Source: Paraflavisolibacter caeni (GTDB taxonomy: Bacteria > Bacteroidota > Bacteroidia > Chitinophagales > Chitinophagaceae). From it: 64,000 nucleotides of DNA. The stretch spans positions 62,001 to 126,000 of the forward strand of contig NZ_JAOTIF010000010.1 in NCBI RefSeq assembly GCF_025628885.1, in the 5' to 3' direction. A program made the position numbers and the translations under genes. The notes under the pieces are model-generated. The model worked only from the letters and a program-made list of their open reading frames with translations. It made no database searches and had not been told where the DNA came from. Of the stretch, positions 31,463-39,162 are shown one piece after another (position 1 is the first letter of the stretch; the number at the start of each line of letters is the position of its first letter).

Positions 31463-32518
31463 CTATTTAGCCTGGCTTACCTTCTCTTTATAGTGCACCT
31501 CGCTTAAGCTCCTTAAACGTTCGGCAGCCCATTCTGCTGTTACGTCCCTTTGTGGATTGGCCAGCATTTCATAGCCCACCATGAACTTTTTCACCGTAGC
31601 TGAACGCAACAAGGGAGGATAAAAGTGCATGTGCCAGTGCCACTCAGGATGCTCCTCGTCATTCACAGGCGCCTGGTGCATGCCGGCAGAGTAAGGAAAA
31701 GAGATCTCAAATAGGTTGTCGTACTTGGCCGTTAGTTTCTTCAATATATCAGCAAAGGCGGTCTTCTCTTCATCCGTGAACTGCAGGATGTTTTGCAAAT
31801 GGCGTTTGGAGACAATCATGGTCTCATATGGCCATACCGCCCAGAAAGGCACCAAAGCTACAAAGTGCTCGTTCTCCAGCACGAGTCTTTCTTTTTGCTT
31901 TAACTCTAATTGGATGTAATCTGAAAGCAGGCTCCTGCCCTTCTCTTCCCAGTATTTCTTTTGCTCCCTGGTTTCTTTCACCAGTTCGAGGGGCAGAGAG
32001 GAAGAGGCCCAGATCTGTCCATGAGGATGAGGATTGGAACAGCCCATGATCTCACCTTTGTTCTCAAAAATCTGGATGTAGCGGATAGAGGGATCTGAGG
32101 ATAAGTCCTTAAATTCTTTCTGCCACAGCTCGATTACTTTTTCAATACCTTCTACACTCAACAAAGGCAGGGTCAGGGAGTGATCCGGTGAAAAGGAGAT
32201 CACCCTGCAAATGCCTTTTTCACTTTGAGCTTTGAGCAGATCGTCGATGTTGATCTCGCCATGCGGTGTATCGTAAAGTAAGGCAGAAAAGTCATTAGTA
32301 AAGACAAAAGAGTCTTTGTAAACTGGATTGATGCTGCCATCAGCACGTTCATTGCCAGGGCACAGGTAGCATTTGGGGTCATAAGAGGGACGGTTATCCG
32401 GGGGAAGGGTCTCAACTTTTCCTTGCCAGGGCCGTTTGGTTCTATGCGGAGAGACTAAGATCCAGTCACCTGTCAACAAGTTCAAACGTGTATGCGGATG
32501 CTCATGTAAATCAAACAT
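31463..32518 (-). CDS. galT: Galactose-1-phosphate uridylyltransferase
   Basis: 351 residues, no signal peptide, cytoplasmic. The GalT signature NPHPHGQIW contains the nucleophilic His166, the same number as in the E. coli enzyme; zinc-binding CYLCPG lies early. It transfers UMP between UDP-glucose and galactose-1-phosphate in the Leloir pathway. Its place between a GH43 gene and the susC operon, rather than beside galK/galE, suggests that galactose release by the locus and galactose metabolism are regulated together. The gap of 42 bp to the upstream GH43 gene supports co-transcription with GH43 and the HTCS. A terminator follows. Confidence 0.95.
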   Translation of the reverse strand: MFDLHEHPHTRLNLLTGDWILVSPHRTKRPWQGKVETLPPDNRPSYDPKCYLCPGNERADGSINPVYKDSFVFTNDFSALLYDTPHGEINIDDLLKAQSEKGICRVISFSPDHSLTLPLLSVEGIEKVIELWQKEFKDLSSDPSIRYIQIFENKGEIMGCSNPHPHGQIWASSSLPLELVKETREQKKYWEEKGRSLLSDYIQLELKQKERLVLENEHFVALVPFWAVWPYETMIVSKRHLQNILQFTDEEKTAFADILKKLTAKYDNLFEISFPYSAGMHQAPVNDEEHPEWHWHMHFYPPLLRSATVKKFMVGYEMLANPQRDVTAEWAAERLRSLSEVHYKEKVSQAK

Positions 32519-32560
32519 TTGTGATATTTTCCGGGTTTAATTAATAAGTAAAGTTTATTG

Positions 32561-33607
32561 TTATTTATTGACTGACTTGGCGGTTTGTGCGCTAAAATCA
32601 ATTTTGCCCCATTTTTCCTGCAATAATTCAGCTTCTTTGGCTGTAATTGGCATCACAGTACCATGGCGGGGATGAAAATCCATGGTCATTTCCTCATCTA
32701 TGACAGCAAAATTCTGAAGATCACTACTTTTGGTAAACTGGTATTTGCCCTTGGTATACACATCATACATCAGTATATAATCATCTCCATTATTTAGTTT
32801 AAAAACGCCTGAACCTTCCACGGGATCTTTTGTTTGCTGCACATAACGATCTTGTAATACATAACCTTCGGTCAGTTGATTGGAAACAGCGATCTTAATG
32901 CCAGCCCCTTCACCTTCGGTTTTAAAGAATAAATAATATTTACCACCCTTACTAATAATATCACCATCTATACAAGCGCCATTTGTAGGACTGAAAAAAA
33001 GTTGCTTAGGGATCGTTTCCAGGGCTGTAAAATCTTTGTTGGCGTAGGCATAATAAATTTTATCCGGATCCTTACCATGTTTCATTGACCAGTAGATCAT
33101 ATACTTACCCGCATGTGGATCATAAATGGTTTGAGGCGCCCAAACCCGTAATAATTCCTCATTTCCCGGGAACTGCTTTTGTATATTAACAACATTGGAT
33201 GTCCAGTTGATAAGATCTGTGGATTTTAAAAGCACCATTGCCCTGTTAGAACTCCACCCATTAGCCGAAACCATATCAGTCGCTACCATGTAAAAGGTTT
33301 TTCCATCCTCTCCGCGTATAATATGAGGATCGCGCACTCCACCGGTAGAGCTGATTGCTCCGGATGAAATCACCGGGTTGTTATTGTTTAAAGCTTTATA
33401 ATGATAGCCGTCATAACTCAAAGCGAAACGAATGGCTTCTTCACTAATTTTATTACCTGTGAAATAGGCAAATAAATAAGCTGAATACTTTTGTTTTTTA
33501 GCCTTGTAAATAGCATGCTTCTGCTTCTTTTTTTCTCCATTGCCCTGTGCCCATGGTGTAAATGGGCAAACAAGCAGCAACAAAATGATCAAATTAATCG
33601 CCTTCAT
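32561..33607 (-). CDS. GH43-like five-bladed propeller glycosidase
   Basis: 348 residues with a signal peptide (cut near FTPWAQG). A linker rich in Lys/Gln precedes the propeller. Candidate catalytic residues: Asp93 in GVRDPH (base) and Glu264 in VEGSGVF (acid). The stretch RVWAPQTIYD has Gln where many GH43 enzymes have Asp or Glu (WAPD), an atypical feature, and IDGDII may supply the third acidic residue. GH43 includes arabinofuranosidases, xylosidases and exo-beta-1,3-galactosidases. Sandwiched between the HTCS and galT, it could release galactose or arabinose. The subfamily is not identifiable by eye, so the substrate is left open. Confidence 0.78.
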   Translation of the reverse strand: MKAINLIILLLLVCPFTPWAQGNGEKKKQKHAIYKAKKQKYSAYLFAYFTGNKISEEAIRFALSYDGYHYKALNNNNPVISSGAISSTGGVRDPHIIRGEDGKTFYMVATDMVSANGWSSNRAMVLLKSTDLINWTSNVVNIQKQFPGNEELLRVWAPQTIYDPHAGKYMIYWSMKHGKDPDKIYYAYANKDFTALETIPKQLFFSPTNGACIDGDIISKGGKYYLFFKTEGEGAGIKIAVSNQLTEGYVLQDRYVQQTKDPVEGSGVFKLNNGDDYILMYDVYTKGKYQFTKSSDLQNFAVIDEEMTMDFHPRHGTVMPITAKEAELLQEKWGKIDFSAQTAKSVNK

Positions 33608-33702
33608 TGAAATAAATTACAATATTATTAAACTTGCATTATAAACAAATATGATCTTGATTTGCTTTTAGTAAAAACAAATCGATTTTAATTGTATTCG
33701 AT

Positions 33703-36700
33703 TTAGTTTTCCATTTTATGTCCATCTTCATTCAATGTGTAAGATTTTCCAAAAACCTTACGGTACTTTTTAATATATTCTGAAGGATTCATACCAAATA
33801 ATTTGGAAAATTGTTCCCTGAAATATTTAAGATCATTGAACCCAACTTCGGCAGCAGTTTCATTCACGTTATGGTTTGTATTGATCAGAATTTCTGCAGC
33901 CTTCCTCAAACGAATGAACCGGATGAAAGCATTTACAGATTGCCCGGAAATCGATTTAACCTTCTTATAAAGATTGGAGTGGCTCATTCCTAATTCTGTC
34001 GCTAATATTTTAATATTGAAATTATTATTATCGATATTATGTTCCACTATGGCAATACATCTTTCTAAAAACTCTTTATATTCTACAGATATTTTCAAAG
34101 TATTTTTTTGAAGTGTGACTTCATTGTAAAAATATTTCTGAAGATTATTTTTACTCTTTAACAAGTTTGCCACCCTTGCTAACAATAATTCTTTTTCAAA
34201 TGGTTTCGTGATATAGTCGTCCGCACCACCTTCAACGCCCATAAGTTTTATTTCAGATGATGAGCTGCCTGTTAATAATATGACTGGTATATGGCTTAAT
34301 GAAGGATCTTCCTTAATTGTTCGACATAAGTCAATTCCATTCATACCATCCATATTCACATCACTGATGATAATATCTGGAATATGCTGACTTGCAAGCC
34401 TGAATGCTTCTTCTCCATTACGCGCCTGATAAACAGTAAAATCATTAAAAACCTTCGCTATGTATTGACTTATCTGCTCATCGTCATCTGCTACCAACAG
34501 AGATTTATTTTCATTAATTAAAGGTTCGAATTCAGTCTTACGCTCATTCGAAGTATTATTCTCTTTAAGAGTTTCCCCTCCTTCAACTAATTCCTTCAGG
34601 AATGCAGTATTATGGATTGTTTCTTCATGAATGGGTAATTCACGTAAGTGCTCCTTCCCTTTCTGAAGTTGAATATAAAATGTAGTTCCTTCACCTTGCT
34701 CACTGTAGTAACATATCTTCCCTTTATGATGATCAATAAAATTTTTAACCAGGTAAAGACCAATGCCAAATCCCGATTTGGAAGGAACTCCTTTTTGTTG
34801 CACCTGGTAAAATCTTTCAAATAATTTGTCACCAGTTTCTTTAGGTATGCCATAACCATTATCTGATACAGCTACATCAATGGTGCTATCCCCTTCTGTT
34901 ATTTTTAAAACTACTTTTCCTCCATGAGGTGTATATTTCAAGGCATTTGAAATCAGGTTATAGAGAATGATCTCAAGTTTCTCACGATCACCATACACTT
35001 CTAAAGTTTCATAGGGACAATCAAATTCATATTTAATATTTAATGCTTTTGCCTGATGAACAAAAGCCAGGTAAACTTCATTGCATAAACTACAAAAATT
35101 CAAACGTGAAATTTTCAACTGGTCAGCGCCTTCATCAGCTTTTCTGAAAAGCAGCAATTGGTCAACCAAACTATGCAATCGACGTGCATTCCGATAAACA
35201 ATGTTTAATTCATTTATATCAGCTGTTTTACCCTGAACATTTTTATCGATGATGTCTTTTAAAGGATTAATGATCAAGGTCAAGGGCGTTCTGAACTCGT
35301 GTGAAATATTCGTAAAGAACGAAAGCCTTTTTGCATTGATTTCCTTATCTCTTTCAATAATGATGCGTTCTGTTTCCCGCTCAGCTTTTTCTTTCAAATA
35401 TTGCGCTTGCGTCTTTTCTGCATTCAGTTTGGCAAGACTCATTTCAAATGCAAGCTTTGCCTGCCTTGTCCTGTATTGCAGGTATTTGTAAATGGCAACG
35501 CCTGCCAAAATCAAATAGATTACATATGCCCACCAACTCCTGTACCAGGGAGGCAAGACAATGATTTGTAGCTTTACCTCCTGCGGGTTCCATATTCCGT
35601 CTGCGTTGGTGGATTTGATGCGCAGCAAGTATGTTCCTTCGCTGAGATGCGTGTAATTTGCTGTTCGTAATCTTCCGGAATAATTCCAATCTTTATCCCA
35701 GCCTTCCAGGTAATAGGCATAAGAAATTTTCCTGGGTGCCGTATATTCCAGGGCTGCAAAGTCAATAGAAAGCACCGCCTCATGAAAAGGAATTGTCAGT
35801 GTCTCCATTTGATCACCACGGACCTTAGTAACATACCGGCTTTCCAATGCTGTTGGTAAATTGTTGATGCGTAAACCAGTGATCTTTACAGTAGGAGTTC
35901 CTTGACGGGTAGTGATGCTATCCGGGTAAAAGATGTTAAAGCCCTTAATGCCACCAAAAACAAATTCCCCTGACTGTAACCGGTAAGCTGCATTGTATAC
36001 AAACTGGTTACTCTGTAACCCATCATCCTGGAAATAGTTCTTAAAAGTTTTACGCACAGGATCAAATTGGGAAAGTCCGTTAAAGGTACTCAACCACAAA
36101 TATCCTTTATTGTCTTCCAGTATGCTGAGCACTGCATTATTACTCAATCCATTTGCATCTGAATACCTTACACTGATTTTGCCTTGTTGCCTGTCAAATA
36201 AAATCAATCCTCCGCCTTCCGTTCCTACCCAGAAATTTCCGCCCCTATCCTCAAATATTGCGCGGACAGGCTTTCCTAAATCAAAGTAGGTAAGTTTTTT
36301 ACCATGTTTATCAATTTTGATCAATTGACTTGGATTACCGGCCCACATGGTCCCGTATCTGTCTTCAGTTAAGGAGACCAGGTCATTAAGTTGCTGATCA
36401 AAAACTTCGAATCGATCCTGTTCCCTGTTGAAGCGATACAACTTTCCCTGGCGAAAGGTAGTTACCCAAAGATCCTTATCCCGGTCTTCATAAATTAGTT
36501 TTGCTACTTTATTCTCTGTTCCAGTAACATCATTAATGCATTTATAATGCTTAAACGTTCCTGTAGCCTTATTGAATTTATTGATCCCGCCACCGTAAGT
36601 GGCAATCCAGATATCATTTAGGTAGTCTTTCCTGATGCAGCTAACCAAATTATTACTCAACGAATAAGGATTGCCAGGTTCATATTTGAAATTGTCAAAT

Positions 36701-37881
36701 CTATTTTGTTTCCGGTTCCAAATACTAAACCCGCCACCATCCGTTCCAATCCATAGGTTTTTGTCAGCATCTTCATAAAATGAATAAACAAAATTATTGA
36801 CCAGGCTGTTGGTGTTTAATGGATCATGTGCAATTGTTTGGAATTTGTTGTTGTGAGCTTCAATTTTAATGATCCCATCATTCAGCGTACCCATCCATTT
36901 CCGGGATTCTCTATCCTCATAAATGGTAAATACAGATTCCCTGGAAGATTCATTTTTGTTTGCTCCGAGTAAAAGGTAATTGATCTCTTCAGTTTTGGTG
37001 TTCAGAATATTAACTCCTCCCCCTTCTGTGCCAATCCATAGTTTATGTTGTTGATCATAATAAAGGCTGGCAATCATATCTGAAGTGAGTTTCTTTGATT
37101 CTTCATTATAAAGCTTAACCAGGGAGTTCGATGCGATAGAGTACTTGTATACTCCATTAGCTGTTCCTATCCAAAGGTTATCCTGGTCATCAGACTCCAT
37201 GCAATTGGATGTAACCAATGAATTATTGACCAGTCGCATTTGATGGGAACTGTTATCCAATAAACATAAACCAACGTCCCTGATAAATAACCATGTGCGC
37301 TGTTTTTTATCAATTTTTATGGACTGAACAGAATAGTATGATTTTCCTTGTATATAATTACAGGGGATCTGTACAGCTATGTCGGAATTCTTATAACGAA
37401 TGATCAATCCCCGCCCATCAGTCCCGATTAATACGTTTCCCTTCGTGTCCGTCTTTATTGAATTGACTGACCATGTGATCTTTTCCTCTTTCCTGCTACC
37501 ATAAGGTAAAAAATAGGCAGGCTTAAACCTGGAAGTGAGTTGATTATAAATTCCTATCCCCTGGCCTGTACCTATCCATAAATTATTTTGAGTGTCTTCA
37601 CTGATCGTGTATATATAATTATGAGGTAGAGAACTGGTATCACCGAGCTTATTTCTAAAAACTTTAAACTCATAACCGTCAAATCGGTTCAGACCATCAT
37701 AAGTACCAAACCACATAAAACCGTTATGATCCTGGTAAATGGATCTTACTGAATTGTTGGATAGCCCACGTTCAATTCCCAGGTAAGAAATTGGTGGATG
37801 ATCCGTTGCCTGTAAATTACCTGTATAAAGAAGCTGAATGATGATAAAGACAACAACATATACCTTACATTCAATTCTCAT
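33703..37881 (-). CDS. Hybrid two-component system regulator (HTCS)
   Basis: 1392 residues from ATG 37881 (MRIECKVYVVV, a signal/membrane start); the frame extends to 37929, but that part looks non-coding. In order: about a dozen Reg_prop propeller repeats (YEDREKLWIGT-like units, residues 30-660), a Y_Y_Y domain, one transmembrane segment (about 785-805), a histidine kinase with phospho-acceptor His861 in ISHEFRTP and ATPase motifs DNGYGIP and GFGIGLYLV, a receiver with phospho-acceptor Asp1174 in ISDVNMDG, and an AraC-type HTH at the C-terminus. The periplasmic propeller senses an oligosaccharide and the HTH activates the locus. It is between two GH43 genes in a likely common transcription unit that itself bears the candidate operator, so autoregulation is inferred. 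Confidence 0.96.
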   Translation of the reverse strand: MRIECKVYVVVFIIIQLLYTGNLQATDHPPISYLGIERGLSNNSVRSIYQDHNGFMWFGTYDGLNRFDGYEFKVFRNKLGDTSSLPHNYIYTISEDTQNNLWIGTGQGIGIYNQLTSRFKPAYFLPYGSRKEEKITWSVNSIKTDTKGNVLIGTDGRGLIIRYKNSDIAVQIPCNYIQGKSYYSVQSIKIDKKQRTWLFIRDVGLCLLDNSSHQMRLVNNSLVTSNCMESDDQDNLWIGTANGVYKYSIASNSLVKLYNEESKKLTSDMIASLYYDQQHKLWIGTEGGGVNILNTKTEEINYLLLGANKNESSRESVFTIYEDRESRKWMGTLNDGIIKIEAHNNKFQTIAHDPLNTNSLVNNFVYSFYEDADKNLWIGTDGGGFSIWNRKQNRFDNFKYEPGNPYSLSNNLVSCIRKDYLNDIWIATYGGGINKFNKATGTFKHYKCINDVTGTENKVAKLIYEDRDKDLWVTTFRQGKLYRFNREQDRFEVFDQQLNDLVSLTEDRYGTMWAGNPSQLIKIDKHGKKLTYFDLGKPVRAIFEDRGGNFWVGTEGGGLILFDRQQGKISVRYSDANGLSNNAVLSILEDNKGYLWLSTFNGLSQFDPVRKTFKNYFQDDGLQSNQFVYNAAYRLQSGEFVFGGIKGFNIFYPDSITTRQGTPTVKITGLRINNLPTALESRYVTKVRGDQMETLTIPFHEAVLSIDFAALEYTAPRKISYAYYLEGWDKDWNYSGRLRTANYTHLSEGTYLLRIKSTNADGIWNPQEVKLQIIVLPPWYRSWWAYVIYLILAGVAIYKYLQYRTRQAKLAFEMSLAKLNAEKTQAQYLKEKAERETERIIIERDKEINAKRLSFFTNISHEFRTPLTLIINPLKDIIDKNVQGKTADINELNIVYRNARRLHSLVDQLLLFRKADEGADQLKISRLNFCSLCNEVYLAFVHQAKALNIKYEFDCPYETLEVYGDREKLEIILYNLISNALKYTPHGGKVVLKITEGDSTIDVAVSDNGYGIPKETGDKLFERFYQVQQKGVPSKSGFGIGLYLVKNFIDHHKGKICYYSEQGEGTTFYIQLQKGKEHLRELPIHEETIHNTAFLKELVEGGETLKENNTSNERKTEFEPLINENKSLLVADDDEQISQYIAKVFNDFTVYQARNGEEAFRLASQHIPDIIISDVNMDGMNGIDLCRTIKEDPSLSHIPVILLTGSSSSEIKLMGVEGGADDYITKPFEKELLLARVANLLKSKNNLQKYFYNEVTLQKNTLKISVEYKEFLERCIAIVEHNIDNNNFNIKILATELGMSHSNLYKKVKSISGQSVNAFIRFIRLRKAAEILINTNHNVNETAAEVGFNDLKYFREQFSKLFGMNPSEYIKKYRKVFGKSYTLNEDGHKMEN

Positions 37882-37950
37882 ACATCCAGTTATCGTAAGC
37901 CTAAGCCCCGCCACTCCTAAGAAAAACAACGAAGCTTAGTAATTTTAGAA

Positions 37951-38970
37951 TTAATTATTCTTCACTGTTTTATGATCATTCTTATTCAATGCAGACATTG
38001 CCATTTTGTTTTTCTTCACTCTAATTGTGACCGGCTTTACCCTTTCAAAAACGTCTACCGGCAAAATATTCCCCTCCTTGTCAAACCTCATAGGCGAAAT
38101 ACAGGTTTCCCGGTTATATCCATTACCATCCGGGATTTTAAAACGGTGGTAAACAATATACCATTCATCCTTGCCCGGAACTTTCACTACCGAATGATGT
38201 CCTGCTCCTTTCACTACGCCTTTACCTTTTAATATAGGATTCAAAGTGGCCTTGGTAAACGGTCCCATTGGAGCGTCAGCAACAGCATAAGCTACAGAAT
38301 AGCGTGGATCTCTTGTGTCATACTCGGACCACATCAGGTAATATTTCCCATTTCTCTTAAAAACAAATGATCCCTCATTATAACCATCAGGCTTGAAGGA
38401 GATCATTTTAGTGGAATCATAAGAGATCATATCATCATTCAACTTCACCACATTACACTGTCCCTGGCCAAAATATAAATAAGCAGCTCCATCATCATCT
38501 ACAAATACCATTGGATCAATCATTTGTCCTCTTCTGCTGCCTTTTGCCACAAGGGGCTTCCCCAGTGGATCCTTAAAAGGACCAGTTGGCTTGTCTGAGA
38601 CAGCTACCCCAATGTTTACATCAGCTGAATAGTAATAATAATATTTGCCACCCTTCTCTGCTATGGCTGGCGCCCACGCCCTTTCTTTAGCCCAACTAAG
38701 ATCTTTTGGCAGGTCTAATATGACGCCTTCGTTCTTCCAGTTCACCAAGTCGGGAGACGACCAGCAAGTGAAATAGGTAGACATCCAACCCACGGTACCA
38801 TCTGTTGTTGGATAGATATAAAACTTATTATTTAATGCAGCAATATGAGGATCTGCAAAGACACCAGGCAATACAGCAGGAGGAGCGTTGAGCGTATCTA
38901 TTTGCCGTTTCTGACCAAAAACAGAGGATGTTACGAAAATGTAGCAAATGATGATTTTAATGGCTTTCAT
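37951..38970 (-). CDS. GH43 glycosidase, probable alpha-L-arabinofuranosidase
   Basis: 339 residues from ATG 38970, preferred over a TTG at 38976; the signal peptide ends near SSVFGQ. The classical GH43 triad is visible: base Asp40 in FADPHIA, pKa-modulating Asp152 in MIDPMVF and acid Glu199 in NEGSFVF, so it should be catalytically competent. The sequence WAPAIAEKGGKYYYYYS is typical of arabinofuranosidase-like GH43 subfamilies. First gene of the presumed GH43-HTCS-GH43-galT unit and directly downstream of the G5/C5 operator-like repeat. It would remove alpha-L-arabinose from side chains of arabinogalactan, RG-I or arabinoxyloglucan; beta-xylosidase activity is the alternative. Confidence 0.88.
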   Translation of the reverse strand: MKAIKIIICYIFVTSSVFGQKRQIDTLNAPPAVLPGVFADPHIAALNNKFYIYPTTDGTVGWMSTYFTCWSSPDLVNWKNEGVILDLPKDLSWAKERAWAPAIAEKGGKYYYYYSADVNIGVAVSDKPTGPFKDPLGKPLVAKGSRRGQMIDPMVFVDDDGAAYLYFGQGQCNVVKLNDDMISYDSTKMISFKPDGYNEGSFVFKRNGKYYLMWSEYDTRDPRYSVAYAVADAPMGPFTKATLNPILKGKGVVKGAGHHSVVKVPGKDEWYIVYHRFKIPDGNGYNRETCISPMRFDKEGNILPVDVFERVKPVTIRVKKNKMAMSALNKNDHKTVKNN

Positions 38971-39009
38971 GTGCAAGACAATTTTTCAAATAGACCTTCT
39001 ATTTGCTTT

Positions 39010-39075
39010 TGAGGGGGCAAATTAACAACATTAGCAAGGAAATAAGAGGGGGTAATCCTTATTAAAAGGGGGCAT
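39010..39075 (-). promoter_or_regulatory. Candidate HTCS operator and promoter of the GH43-HTCS unit
   Basis: On the minus strand C5 runs occur at 39072-39068 and 39052-39048, exactly 20 bp apart, with TTTTAATAAGGATTA between them (compare TTTTTATGAGAATA before susC). A -7-like TTAATTTG follows after 22 bp, at nearly the same distance as in the susC region. A third C5 run (39017-39013) lies directly after this box. The element sits about 80 bp before the GH43 start, so it would drive GH43, HTCS, GH43 and galT together. Confidence 0.55.
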
Positions 39076-39128
39076 TTTGGTAATTTGCTACAGAATCACA
39101 GCCTTGCATTAAAATTAAATTAAGATAG

Positions 39129-39154
39129 ATCAGCGGGTCCAGAGCCCCGCTGAT
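39129..39154 (-). terminator. Hairpin after the GH78 gene
   Basis: ATCAGCGGG pairs with CCCGCTGAT around an 8-nt loop, 9 bp after the GH78 stop. The following minus-strand sequence CTATCTTAATTTAATTTT is U-rich but interrupted, so termination may be partial. Confidence 0.65.
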
Positions 39155-39162
39155 GATTTGTA

